From positions 2,542,001-2,606,000 of the forward strand of contig OX637363.1 in assembly GCA_951799405.1 (NCBI GenBank): a stretch of DNA of 64,000 nucleotides. The letters run 5' to 3'. The translations under genes were made by a program, and so were the position numbers. The stretch comes from Agapetus fuscipes (taxonomy: Eukaryota > Arthropoda > Insecta > Trichoptera > Glossosomatidae). Under the pieces are notes generated by a model. It was not told the origin of the DNA. It ran no database searches and saw nothing but the letters and a program-made list of their open reading frames with translations. Shown piece after piece: positions 30,036 through 42,500 of this stretch; the stretch's first letter is position 1; each line of letters opens with the position of its first letter.

Positions 30036-30640
30036 ACTATGAAATAAAAAGTAATTTAGTAAATCGCAATATTTATTTTTTGACTTAGCGCCTTTTTATT
30101 GCATCCGTCACTTTACCTCATATTCCCATGCCTTCCCGTTAGCTTTACCTGTTGTAAAACAAAACAAGCTCTATTACACATCTCTTTTCAACACTTTCAA
30201 AGTGCTATGAGACAAAAAGAGAAAGTAATAGAGCGGTCACCTCGAATGCTTCGGTATTGCTGTCGTAACAAAGTATTATTATTACAAAGATGGAGTAATC
30301 CCGTTAACTAGTATTTTGCTACTGGTAACCCTGTTTTATAATATCGGTAGCCATATTGGAATCCATCTTGGATGTGGACATACTTGGGCACACTGGGAAG
30401 GAGTAAGGAGGAAGGAGAAGAGGTGGGTTTTTTTAACTGAAATCAGAATGAGCGTAAATAAACTTGAAATTGTGATTTACATTTACCTACTGTTATTCAT
30501 TCAAAAAAAGAGTTTAAATGTGAATAAACTTTGTATTGTTTTTATTTATTAAATTACTGTTTTTTTTATAAAAAAAACTGATTAATAAATATATATTTAA
30601 TGATGGTTGAACTGTGCTTAGCACCAGCGTGCTTGGCGCC
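30036..30640. other. No recognised feature
   Basis: Short frames only, with no repeat termini seen. Confidence 0.35.
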
Positions 30641-30744
30641 CATAGAGTATTATTTGACGCTACGGATGGGCAAATGAAACAAATATATCGATATATATCG
30701 AATCGATATTTTTAAACACTATCGAAATATATATAATCTACTAT

Positions 30745-31712
30745 AATATTATAATAATCTAATATAATCTAAGTTGCAAGGATATATTTATTTAAAGCTC
30801 TCAGATGTATGCCCACAAACCAACAAGTGTAGTTCGCGCTTACAAATGCTGAATGTGCACTTACAAATAAAAGCCAAACCTCAAATGAACATAAGCCCCA
30901 CAACTTTTGCCGACCTTCCCTGAAACAGGGGTGACATTGGCAAAGTGAACCATTTTGTACAGTATGGGTGGTCAGCCTCATACCAACCTATAAGTCAAGG
31001 AATATGAATAAAAACTTACATTTAAATATATAAAAGAACAAAACCTTACAAAGAAATCTATCCAAAAAAAGTCAAAAATTTCCTATGCAAAAAATGTAGC
31101 AAATTAATACACAAACATTAGAAATCAACATTGCAGATTAGCCGCCACTTATTCCTGTCCTTGCACACTTCCTTGCACACACACATCCAGAGTCATAACC
31201 TTTTTCATGCATGTCCTCCTTTTATTATGACTCTGGATATCCCATTCATTCGCTATTTCAGAGATTTGATCCATCCATACTTTTCTCGGTCTTCCTCTAC
31301 CACGACATCCATCTATTCTAGCAACATATACTTTTTTCGTCAATCTTTCATCACTCATTCTCTCCATATGCCCGAACCATCTTAACATACTTCTTTTAAT
31401 CTTCACTTTCACACTTCCCCTTACACCACATTCTTCTCTTACAAAATCATTCCTCACCCTGTCACTTCGTTTTTTCACAATCATACTTCTTAGATAGTCC
31501 ATTTCTACTGTATGGACTTTACTAATTTCCCTTTCACTCACCGTCCAGGCTTCACTTCCATACATCAAGGTTGGCACTAGTATACCACCGTGCACCGCCA
31601 ATCTAACATTTTTTGAGAGATTTTTGTTCCTGGCGATGCAAGCGGTCACACCCAGTACACACTTGCCTTTCATTATTCTTCTTTCAAATTCACCGGCCAT
31701 TCTTCCATCTTT
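30745..31712 (-). mobile_element. LINE N1a 3' end, 5'-truncated
   Basis: R1 30,745-31,008, 3'UTR 31,009-31,130, then coding sequence on the minus strand to about 31,712 starting near K-K-D-G-R-M-A-G-E-F. The coding part matches the 24,227 copy (M-K-G-K-C-V-L-G, G-R-G-R-P-R-K-V-W) with a frameshift close to the C-terminus ('cttgcacacacacatcc'). Confidence 0.85.
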
Positions 31713-32109
31713 TTTGAGGGACAAATATCGATATTTCGATATATCGATATTTTTACTCAAAATATTTCAGTCGCTGGTGGGTACGTCTTAAAATTTCGAA
31801 ATTTTTTGGGTTGAAAATCTGTTTCGGGGGGTGGGGGTTGGTGGTAGAAACGCGTTTCAATACAAATATCGAAATTTTCCAAAAAAATATCGGTCGCTGG
31901 CGGGTAACGTCTCAAAATTTCGATATTTTTTGAGTTAAAAATCTGTCTACGGGGGGGGAGAGGAGACATGCAATTTGCTACGTAAAAATGTTGGCTTCAA
32001 AACACAACCACCTATAAAGTTTGGGGGGCAAAATCACATTTGCAAAAAAATATCGTTTTTGATACGGTTTTGATACTTGAAAAAAAAAAATCGAAATATC
32101 GATTAATCG

Positions 32110-32727
32110 ATATTTCTAATATCGATGCAAAGCGATGCGATAGCAAAGGAAGATGCGTGATAGGAGCGTTTGGTAGAATAGCGAAGAATAAAAGGATACC
32201 AAAGAAAATGAAAATGGCGGTACACAATTGTATTTTGTTGCCGACCCTGATGTATGGAAGCAAGTCATGGACGTTGAATGAAAGAGAAGTAAATAAGGTA
32301 TGCACCGTAGAAATGGCTCATTTGAGAAGTATGACAGGAAAAACACTGAAAGATAGAGTGAGAAACGAATGGGTTCTAAATGAATGCGGAGTAAAAGAAA
32401 GCGTGAAAGTGAAAGTTCAAAGAAGTGTGATGCGATGGTTTGGACATATTGAAAGGATGAATGAAGACCGACAAAAAGAGTGTATAAAGGGAATGTAACA
32501 GGTAAGCGTGGAAGGGGAAGACCTAGGAAACAATGGATTGATCAGATAAATGAGATTGCGAATGAATGGAATTTACAGAGTGGAAACAAGAGAAGAGCAT
32601 GCATGAAAAGAGTGATGAAATTAGATGAGATGAAAGAAGTATGCAAGGACAGAATCAAGTGGAGACACTTGTGTGGAGGTACTGGCCACCCCTAGAGGAA
32701 AGGCGGCAGGATACAAGACAAGACAAG
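32110..32727 (+). mobile_element. LINE N1b 3' fragment
   Basis: Coding from C-D-S-K-G-R-C-V-I-G to T-G-H-P, stop at 32,693-32,695. A frameshift in the 'gaagaccgacaaaaagagtg' stretch separates two frames (up to 32,498 and from 32,480). No RT core is present. Confidence 0.8.
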
Positions 32728-32924
32728 ATGAAAATATCGATATTTTTCAAAAAAAATATCGGTACTTTTGATATATCGATATATTTCGCCCATCCCTACT
32801 TGGCGCCTTCGACCGCCTCGAACGCATCAAACGTCAAGCGTATTTGAAATTAACTGTTATATTTTCACTATAATTGAAGAGAGTGTAGAGATTAATGAAA
32901 TCAAGAAGACTCCAGTGGCCGGAA

Positions 32925-33165
32925 ATGTAGCACGTACAGAGGACTACAGGATCATCAGAACTGTCTTGGATGGTGCCCCCTCGGCCCTCAGGCGTTAGAC
33001 CACTTGGACGTCCAAGGATGCGGTGGCAGAGAACTTCGAAGCCGACACCGAAGTTTTGGGAGTGAGGGGACCATGGAGGGAAGCAGCACAAGGCAGAGTC
33101 CTGGAGGATTGTGGGGCAGGAGTCCCTGATCCTTTAAGGCTGATGAGCCGAAGAAAGTGAAAGTA
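32925..33165 (+). mobile_element. LINE N4 3' fragment
   Basis: It encodes V-A-R-T-E-D-Y-R-I-I and then, in another frame, 'ggacgtccaaggatgcggtgg' (G-R-P-R-M-R-W). This is the typical end of an endonuclease-RT LINE, frameshifted. Confidence 0.6.
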
Positions 33166-34655
33166 AAGTGTATAATTTCATATTATAAACATTTCCGGTC
33201 CTCAGACCATCATCAGAGGACAATCATCAGGGATCCAAAACTTTTGCAAGAAATACAGATACAGAATGCCAGTGTCCTTGACAATATCTTCTCTCACAGG
33301 TGCCTATTTGATTGTTTACCTACCTACTTGGTTTATTTTTGCCATATCATTTGTGTTTTTTTTTATTAATTTTTTTCTTTACACAGTATATATTTTTGTG
33401 ATTGTATGACTAATCTTTCTTGAATAAATAAATGTTTTGCAAAATATAATCGTTTTATTTTGACAGCTTTAGCAATAATAATAATATATCAATAATAATA
33501 TCAGGGCAGATAATATTATATGAATATACTGGTGTGGGTGTATCCGCGTGCCGCGTGTTTATACACACATGCATACAAGATCAAAGTCCGAAAAGGTACT
33601 TGTTGACGCAGCGAAGCAAGAAAGACGGGGAAAGGGGTTTCGAAGTACGTACCTACCTCAAAGCTATAGAGTGGCTTCTCTAAGTACCTATATACTCTGT
33701 GGAGTAATCCTATATACTCTGTGGAGTAATCTTGGTTGATCTTGGTCACAGAGTATCTTGGTCGACCGGTTGAAGTCAACACATAGTTTATATAATTTAT
33801 TTCATCAAATTTACTGTATTTAATCTCAATAATATGTGAAATTTACATTTAGTTACAGTTTTTAAATAGTATGTTAGTGTTATTTTGTAAAAAGTTTTAA
33901 ATGATCATCGTGAAAAGATGGTGGAAAGTTTGTCAAAATTTTTGGAATGCAACTACATAAGTAAGTGACGTATTGTTATTTTAAATCAGGTAATTAATGT
34001 CTTTTATTATTATTATATTAGAAGAATTTCTATTAAATAATCGCAGAAATATTGTAAACTTTCAATTCATGTATAAATTGTTTTAAATTATCTTTAATAT
34101 AACGTAAAAATTCTACGTTTTCATTCAATGATAACTTTAATTTTGACAGCTGGTTTGGTGAAAGGTTTTTGGGAATTTATCTTCATTGTATTTCAGAATT
34201 TCAACATGAATCTATTGTCTTTAATACTCAATTACACATCTTAAGTAATAGTTTGTAAATATAACAAAAACTTGCTAGTAAAACATGTAAAAATATAATT
34301 GATTTAATATTTAAAAAATGACTGAAAATTCTTGACATTTTTCCTTTTAGAAGTTTTGACAATGCCCTTGCATTGAAATCTAACAGATTTTCCAAATTAA
34401 TTCCAGAAAAACTACGTAAAAAAAGAATGGTTGAAAATAGTACAATTAAGGTTATTTGAAGTAAATGGTAACTACTATTTTTATGGTTGAATTCTTTAAC
34501 ATTTTGAGAAAATACTATTCTCCCGCCCACAAAATAACCTTGTAAGTAGCTATTTAAAATATATGACATTTAATTTTTTTCCATTGTGTTTTTTTCAAGG
34601 ATAAAATACACATACCTACCTACTTACATATAAGTTTTTTATCTAAGTCTTAAGT
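33166..34655. other. About 1.5 kb without a recognised gene
   Basis: AT-rich. There is a 22-bp tandem duplication ('ctctgtggagtaatc') at about 33,689-33,731. A 113-codon minus frame (34,569-34,228) is low-complexity I/F/L-rich and not supported. Confidence 0.4.
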
Positions 34656-34659
34656 ATGT

Positions 34660-34912
34660 AGGTATACAAAGAAAGTGTAAAAGGAAAAAGAGGGAAGGGA
34701 CGACCGAGAAAAGTATGGAGTGATCAGATTGAGGAGGTTGTGAAAGAATGGGATGTACAAAGTGAGCGTAAAAGAAGAAAATGCATGAAAAGGTGATGGA
34801 TATGAATTAATTGAAAGAGGAATAGGAAAGAAGGATAGGAAAAAATGGAGGTAGCTCTGCAGAGGCTCTGGCCACTCCTAGCAGAATGGCGACAAAGTTA
34901 CAGTTACAGTTA
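34660..34912 (+). mobile_element. LINE N1b 3' fragment, degenerate
   Basis: 'ggaagggacgaccgagaaaagt' (G-R-P-R-K-V) and 'tctggccactcctag' (G-H-S). Frames are broken. Confidence 0.65.
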
Positions 34913-35142
34913 CAATCTAAAAAAAGATAATATTGAATAGACTAAGAATTGACCAATATAAGAAGACCAAAAATTGTGATGTCACACAGCCGGGCTGCTA
35001 GGGAAAAGGCAAAGTTATATTTTTTTATTGGTTGCTAAAGACTCTAGATTCGATTACATGTGAGTTTGCTCGCCAAAAAAAGTAATAGCATTGAATGGGA
35101 TTGACGGAAATAAAACTCAGTGGACGAATGGGACATGTCTTA

Positions 35143-35306
35143 GGCTGGTTTTAGTGTCGCGCTGACAACACGCTGACCGTCAGTGCTGACAGCCAAATAT
35201 ATGAACTTGTCGCGCTGACAGCTACGCGCCATTCTAAAACGCTTCCTACAAGTTCATATATTTTGAACGGTCAGCGCTGACGGTCAGCGCGACACTAAAA
35301 CCAGCC
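35143..35306. mobile_element. 164-bp MITE with TA target duplication
   Basis: Perfect inverted ends 'ggctggttttagtgtcgcgc' and its complement, extending to about 25 bp, flanked by TA on both sides (35,141-35,142 and 35,307-35,308). Sub-terminal 'gctgaccgtcagtgctgac' repeats lie inside. TA duplication fits Tc1/mariner-type mobilisation. Confidence 0.85.
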
Positions 35307-35395
35307 TATGTGACGTGGCCAAAAGAAAAGAAGCAAAAAGCGAATATTGTGCTAAAATTTGTGACAGTAAAACAATGTATGTCCAGGGTACAACC

Positions 35396-35826
35396 CAGAG
35401 GTCGGCAACCTTTTGAGTTCTATAATCTAAGTTGCAAAGATATATTACATTTAAGATTCAATTAAATGTATTCCCACAAGCAGACACATTTAAGTTCGCG
35501 GTTAAACATGCCGCATGTGAACCCAAAATATAAAACCCAATCTCAAATGAACAAAAGCCCTGCAACTCTTGCCATCCTTCCCTGAAACAGGGGTGACATT
35601 GGCAAAGTGAACCATTTTCTACAGCATGGGTGGTCAGCCTCATAACCAGCCTATAAGTCAAGGAACGGTTACTTTTGAGAAAATGAAATTGGTGTCTAAT
35701 CCTTGTTAATGGATTCAGAAGGATTTTTAAGTGTTTTTTTAATGTTTGATTAAATATCTAATATTTGTGTATGGAACTAAAGAGCCGCAGCTTCACATCC
35801 AAAGAGCCACAGGTTTCCGACCCCTG
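35396..35826. mobile_element. H3: hAT-like MITE containing R1
   Basis: Ends 'cagaggtcggcaacctt' and 'ggtttccgacccctg' are imperfect inverted repeats of the hAT 'cagGGGTCGGCAACC' type. R1 is nested at 35,420-35,667. No matching 8-bp flanks were seen. Confidence 0.65.
35420..35667 (-). repeat. R1 nested in H3
   Basis: Tail at the left with a single TTAGA-type unit ('ctataatctaagttgc'). It ends 'ataagtcaaggaac'. Confidence 0.85.
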
Positions 35827-36241
35827 AAGCGCTATTCTGTTAATTTCCTTACGGTGCTATTCTTAGACATTTTAGTCATTTGTTGAGCCCACGCTTTGAC
35901 AAACTAATGATGCATTTGTATGAAGACCTGTCAATCCAAGATGGACGCAAGTGAACAGCTGATTAGTGTTCATAAAAATATTACCAAAATTTGGTAGGTA
36001 AGAATGACCGTGGTGATGAGACTTTCAGCCCAGGCATCATTAGTGTGTCAAAGCGTGGGCTCAACCGACAATTAAAATGTCTAAGAATAGCCCCGTTACA
36101 CTTTGGATATCCATACAAGTCGGAGATTGCTAGCGCTTGCGAAAGAACTCCGTAGATAAAAAATCACAGTACACCTTTTTTGGACACAAATCGCAAGCTC
36201 ATCACCTTAAGGTCGTAACGAGTTTAGCAGAATAGCGCTTC
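35827..36241. mobile_element. MITE with GAAGCGCTATTCTG ends, split by P1
   Basis: Left 'aagcgctattctgttaa' and right 'ttagcagaatagcgctt' are inverted. 'ctg' flanks both ends. P1 is inserted 20-25 bp inside the left end. Confidence 0.6.
35852..36095. mobile_element. P1: complete PIF/Harbinger-type MITE
   Basis: 244 bp flanked by TTA on both sides (35,849-35,851 and 36,096-36,098), the target duplication typical of PIF/Harbinger. Terminal inverted repeats of about 60 bp: 'cggtgctattcttagacatt' left, 'aatgtctaagaatagccccg' right. The core matches fragments at 12,179, 15,283 and 26,052. Confidence 0.85.
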
Positions 36242-36325
36242 TGGTCTAATCAAACAATTTTTCAAATAAAAAAATGTGTTCCGAAAAAAATAATCTTTTA
36301 ATCTACTCATATATTTCCATTTCAG

Positions 36326-36361
36326 ATTCTTTTATCTAGTTACAAATAAGCTTTCAGCGCC
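36326..36361 (+). promoter_or_regulatory. 5'UTR segment of the cadherin with upstream 3' splice site
   Basis: 'atatatttccatttcag' ends at 36,325, a good acceptor, so this exon likely begins at 36,326 with 36 nt of leader. The upstream non-coding exon and promoter are not identified, and the MITE cluster to 36,241 lies in the leader intron or promoter. Confidence 0.55.
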
Positions 36362-36527
36362 ATGAAGTCCATTTTGAGGTTATGTCTTGTCGTTTTGGCG
36401 TTGACGTTCAAAGTGAGCGCACAAACTGTCAACAGAGCTCCCCATTTCACACCAAGAACGGGAGACATGTCGCAATTCAGCCTCAAAGAAAACACACTAG
36501 TTGGTACTCCTGTTTATCAACTGAAAG
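36362..36527 (+). CDS. Cad87A: Cadherin exon 1
   Basis: Residues 1-56: signal peptide [12 protein letters not shown] and the start of repeat 1 ([10 protein letters not shown]). Phase-1 donor 'gtacgt'. Confidence 0.88.
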
Positions 36528-39500
36528 GTACGTGATAAATCTTATTTCAAATGAAAATAGAAAGAATTCAAACTTTGAAGGTATGTATGAGTTGCTGGAG
36601 AGATGTTTTCGGGGATCTGTTGCCGTGGTCTGTGGGAGCTGGAGCTTCCGGACGTTTCGCCCATGTCTACGATGAACTTTTTCAGCGTGAAGTATGATCT
36701 TGATGAAAACTGTGATATATCTGTTTCAATCTACTTACCAAAATGGTCATTAGTAAGAAAGAAAACAAAGAACTTCACAGTTGCATTTCCATGTGTACAA
36801 AAAAACTCAGGCGAGTGTAAAGATGTTTCTAGGAAGGTGGCAGCAGTGCCGCGTGCGTACTATGCCCGGAGCAGTCCGAACATAAACGCATGCGGCATAA
36901 ATCTTGTGATCGATTATATTGATGAATTTTAAAGGTAAAAGGCTTAATTTCAAGACATTATGGCATGTGCTGTGATTGGGTGTCAAAACACAAAATGGAG
37001 AAAGCAATAAAACGTCAAATTTGACACGTAAAAACACGTTTTGTATGACTACACAACTGCAACGTTTGACAGGACTGAAACAATGTGGGCTGGAGTATGT
37101 ATCAATGCAGTAAGTTAGTTTCTGTTCCTCTATGTTATTACTCAATGAAGGTGACAGTCTAACGCCCAATGTTGTATGTTCCCATCAATTCTCAAATCTA
37201 GTACATGACATAAAGGTAGCATATTTTGTTTACAGGTGAAGATCCTGAGTTCAGTAAGCTTCACTACTCCATATCAGGGCAGTATTTCACTGTTGATCGC
37301 CTCACTGGCGTTGTAGTCTTGGCGAAACCCCTGGACAGGGAAAAGGAGGATATCCTGGAGGTCATCATCAGCATCACAGGTAGCCACAACTCATACTAGC
37401 AGCACCCAGATTATAAAACTAATCTAATATAATTTAAGTTGCGAAGATATGTAACATTGGGGATTCACATTACATGCATTCTCACAAGCAGACACGTACA
37501 AGTTTGCACTTGTGCATGCCGCATGTGAACTTACAACATAAAAACCAAATCTCAAATGGACATACACCCTGCAACTCCTGCCGACCTTCCCTAAAACAGA
37601 GGTGACATTGGTAAAGTGAACCATTTTCTACATCATGGGTGGTCAGCCACATAGCAACCTGTAGGTCAAGGAAAATTGGTGCTATATAGAGGGACAACTA
37701 AGCTTGTAGAGGGCTCTTGAGGTGTGCTTCACACAAAAACAGTGCTTACCAAATAAAGCATCCTAGTATTATTATTATTTCGATATTTGTGGTTTTGGAT
37801 AATGATAGAGGATCACTGCGCCCCTCTTTTCTTTCTACAACGCACACTTTGGGAACTCCTGGTCTAGGCGTTCCCACTCTCCGTCTTCCTAATATATTTT
37901 GTGTGTGTTGTTTTTAAATCATTGTTTTCTTAACTACTTGCAGATGAACCGTTATCAAATTCTGAGCCCAACACCATTTCCCTGCGTCGGGAGATCCCTA
38001 TCATAGACTATAACGACAATGCGCCTGTGTTCAGAGGCAGGCCTTACAGCGCCAGCGTATCTGAGGATGCTGAAATTGGATCACTCATCAAGGTAAATAA
38101 TAGTATTGGTAATTTAAAAATCAATACGAATCTGAAAGTATCCAAATAATTTCATTAAATGTAGACTAAATCTTTCACGGCTGGTAGTTGACATAACTTT
38201 TTTTCCAGGCTGTGTAGCCGTGGTCTGGTTGTTATTTTCCGGACAGTTTCGCCCATAGGCTTCGATGGGCATTATCAACGGTTCGCCAGGCGCTTCGATC
38301 TTCTCAAAGGCCAGCGCCCGTTCAAGTACACCAGAACCTCTGAGAAGATTGAAGCGCCTGGCGAACCGTTGATAATGCCCATCGAAGCCTATGGGCGAAA
38401 CTGTTCGGAAAAAAACAACCAGATCACGGCTACACAGCCTGGAAAAAAAGTAATTATGTGTTCTGAGAGATGTCTGGAGTCCATATTATGAGAGAAACAA
38501 TCACTTTTTCCCTTTTATGTGGTTTTTTAGTCTATTCCTGGGTCTTTGATTTGCACTTTTTTACACTTTAGGCACTTTTCTACTCTATGGTCGCTTTTTC
38601 CCCATTTCCTGTTTCCCTATTTCCAGTTCCCCCATAACCCGGTCGCCATTTGTCATAAAGCGTCATTTTTCCCTTGTGGTCACATGTCAGTTGAATTCAC
38701 CTTCGAAAATTTGAGTGAATTGACAATATTCCTGGGCAAAAACATTTAAAAAAGAGTGTTATTTTACCATCTTGTGTCCCTGTGAACAATTAAAAACTAA
38801 AACAGGCGAAATTGTGGTGTTTAAAAGTGTATAAGCGTGGCATACCTACAAAAATATAATGTATTTTTGTGGGTATGCCACGCATTTACGAAAAACGTTT
38901 TTCGTTATTTTAACGGAGTTTTTACTTTAGATAACACCAAAATCAGTGTTATGAGTTGTGATAACAAAAAAGGGCCACCTCCCGCCGAAATCTCACAGGA
39001 TTCAGGTGATGTGGATGCATTGAGGTATATATACTAGAGACGTAACGTTGCTCGAAACACGTAGCACCCTGTAGTAAGTCAAAAGTCGTACTTGAGAAAA
39101 ACTCGATTTTGAGGCTCGTCAGTCTCACGCAGACTTACACAGCGAACGGACGTGACAGGTGGTAATACATATTGCCATAAATGTCTAAATATTGTGATTG
39201 GAGTTTTCAAACACCATTGTTTGTGAACTTGATCAATTATACAACATGCACAAATGAAAAAAACACAACATACTAGCACAGATTAATTATTAAAACAATT
39301 TATTTTTGAAAAAAATTAGTTTTTCTTAAATATATTTTAATTAATGTTACACATTTGACACCGACAATAAGGTTGTATACTGCCGGGTTGCTGGTTGAAG
39401 ACTTGCTCATATTATTTTTAAAAGTAAAGGACTAAAGTTACATTTCATTTTAATCTGACATTCATTTTTAATAGTATTAAGAGGGGAATTTTATATCAGA

Positions 39501-42500
39501 GAATTATGACATCCAGCCCTTTTTGTCGTGTTTGAAGTCTGCCATGTGTTTGCTAAAATTATTGCTATCTCGTTTTAACCTGAGAGTACAGTGCGCGTTA
39601 TTCGATGCAGAAGCTGGATAAAAACTGATTGTCTCCTTGCATCTGCATTAAAACGTTTCCAACGGACTTCGGCTTGACATTTTTTTCCTGATTGTATGAT
39701 GGTTGCGACTCTATAGTATATATCTCAATGTGTGGATGTAAAAATGCGGATATGACACTTCGGAATCAGGTTCACCGCCGCGGCGTCAGAAACGGCTTAG
39801 GGTTGTCTTGGACCCAAGGATAGATTATCTGGTTTCCCAGAGGGAGCCACTTAATGCTATACCAGACGAGTCCTTCACCCGAAATGGACTCTCAAATAAA
39901 GGAAATGACCGAATCCGGAGTTATAGAGGCAGCGGAGTCATCTCCCAGCTTCTTATCAAAAATGTTCCTAACACTCAAATCGGACGATTCCCCGAGAATG
40001 ATTTTCAACCAAAATCGTTAAAACTTCTTCCTAGACCCGGCTCCGTTCAAACTCATAAGCCACTACAAAGTGTCAGAGTTTCTTATCAAAAATGTTCCTA
40101 ACACTCAAATCGGACGATTCCCCGAGAATAATTTTCAACCTGAAATCGTTAAAACTTCTTCCTAGACCCGGCTCCGTTCAAACTCATAAGCCACTACAAA
40201 GTGTCAGAGTTTCTGCAGCCAAACGATTGGTTGTCGAAAATAGACCTATCGCAAGCTTACTTTCATCTCCCAATAGCACATCGGAGATTTTTGCGACTGG
40301 TCTATCGAGGAGAATTACTTCAGATGACAAGTCTGCCCTTTGGCCTTTCATTTGCCCCCAGAATGTTTGCAACCCTCACAAATTGGGTAGATCAACTACT
40401 TTCTGCTGCGACGAGATATCCGGACAATCGTTTATCTCACATATTTGAAAAAAAAAAAAAATATTTGACAGAAGATTTTTGTGCAACAATCATTGGCAAG
40501 AATATATATATTTTTTGTGACAGAAGTTGTTTTTTCGTGTTTTGTGATTCATGGCTTGTTTGATATTTCATCTCCAGTCTGGGAATAATTACTCCAAGCT
40601 CCAAATAAGGTAGATTTTGTCACCATCAAAACTTGGAAGATAACCTCAAAATTTTATAGAGAAAAATTTGGACGAAACGCTCCAAAACGTGAAAGGCAAG
40701 AGAATTTCGCAAATTGACAATGACATCCACAAGATCAAAGGCTCAGCTAACGTCTTCTTGCACAACCATGGAAGACAATATCATGGCTGAACTCCATGCA
40801 CTTAGGGCGGACCTGGCTGCTTTATCATCCGTAGGAGCCGATATTAAGGCGATCAGGAGTGACCTTTCTTCCCTGAAGGAGTCCATGACCTTCATGGACG
40901 CCAGAGTTGGTGAAATTGAGACGAAGCTTGTCAGTATGAGCACCATGGAGAAGACAGTTACAGATTTAACATCCAAAATCACTGAGATGGATGCAAAGAT
41001 CAACGACAGCGAGCAGCGGGCACGTCGTAACAATATTGAGGTGACAGGGTTGCCACAAGTATCAAATGAATCGCTGATCGACCTCACGGTGAAGATTGCG
41101 AAAAGCTTGAAAATCCAGCTTACACCGGGGGATATAGACTTTTCAACAAGAGTCGCCGCCAAAAATGCGGCCTCTGGTCGACCTAAGCCCATTGTTGTAA
41201 AATTTCATAAATCGGTCCACCGTGACATGTTTGTCACCGCCATCAGACGGAAGCGTGGTCTCATGTCTGACGAGCTGGGTATTCCAGGGTCTCCAACAAG
41301 AATTTTCGTCAATGAGCACCTGACACTACACAATAAAAACCTATTTCATCATGCGCGGCTCAGATGCAAGGAGTTGGGGTTTCGTTACACATGGTCCAAA
41401 GGAGGCACTGTGTTCGTACGCAAAGACGATGGTTCTCCAGCCATGGCAATAAAGACTTTGTCTGCGCTTCAGATGATCGGCGGCTGATTCTCTTCTTGCT
41501 TCCTTATTTACTTTTTCTAATTTATGCACTAACTCTCTCATATTATATTTTCTCTGATTTTCTTAGTTACTCTAAACTGTGTCTCTTATTTTTTGTTGGT
41601 ACTGCCGTGTGCTTGCTTCTGTTTGCCATTTACTTTAAATACTATAGTGTTGTATTTTCCATTAGGCGATAGTTGAGTATATATACACAGAATACCAGAG
41701 GTTTGCGAACAAAGACCGACAACTTCAGTTTAAATTTTTCCTCCAGTGATTTTTCTGTCGTAGCTCTTACTGAGACCTGGCTAGGCACTGACATTGATTC
41801 CCGAGAGTTAATCGATGACAGATACGATGTCTGGCGAAGTGATCGTGGTTCTCGGGGAGGAGGAGTGCTTTTGGCCGCACTTTCAGATCTTAATGCACGA
41901 GGTAATCCGGAGTGGACCTGTGATGCAGAGTCTGTTTGGGTTACCTTGCCAATCAGCTGTAGTGGTAACACTACCAAAAACTTACACTTGGCCTGTGTTT
42001 ATGTACCTAAAGGCACTGAATACAATTCGCATATCGAAAGCTTCCTTAAGCTCCTTTCCAAACTTACAGAAGACCTACCAGATGATATCTTCTTAATTCT
42101 TGGTGATTTTAACATGTCAGATATCGAGTGGTCTGATACCCCGGGTGAGCAGTTTCTCTGTCCCACTAACTACTCTTCTTCATGCTCGAGTAGTTTCATA
42201 GATACATTGTCTTTTCTCGGCTTTTATCAATTTCATTCCATCAAAAACTCCCTTAATCGTACTCTTGATCTTATTTTGTGTAACGCTCCTCTAGTGTCGG
42301 GGATAATTCATTCTGGTCTTCCTTTCGTACCTGAAGACTCTCACCACCCAGCGATAGAACTGGTTTTGTCTTCCCAGCCACTTCTCCAATTACATGAACC
42401 TCAACGCATTATATACTTATTTAAAAAGGGTGACTACAAGGCACTAGGAGGTTTTCTCGCTGAGGTCAACTGGTCCGATGTTTTGACAGCATCTCCCCTT

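Larger units (their letters stand above)
30658..32800. mobile_element. Composite element with ATCGAT-rich ends
   Basis: Left 'acggatgggcaaatgaaac' followed by (ATCGATAT) repeats is mirrored on the right by 'atatatttcgcccatccct'. The interior holds an N1a copy (minus) and an N1b copy (plus) separated by duplicated G-rich/ATCGA-rich blocks (31,770-31,960). 'cttggcgcc' occurs near both outer flanks (about 30,630 and 32,802). 'cagGGATGGGC' ends with ATCGAT repeats recall hAT MITEs, but this assignment is weak. Confidence 0.5.

Noticed and set aside
34228..34569. 113-codon minus-strand frame
   Set aside because: AT-rich, low-complexity I/L/F content with no motif, start context or neighbours.
36603..36932. 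109-codon frame as an extra cadherin exon
   Set aside because: No cadherin motif, no fitting phase, and it overlaps a foldback-like repeat; exon 1 joins exon 2 correctly without it.
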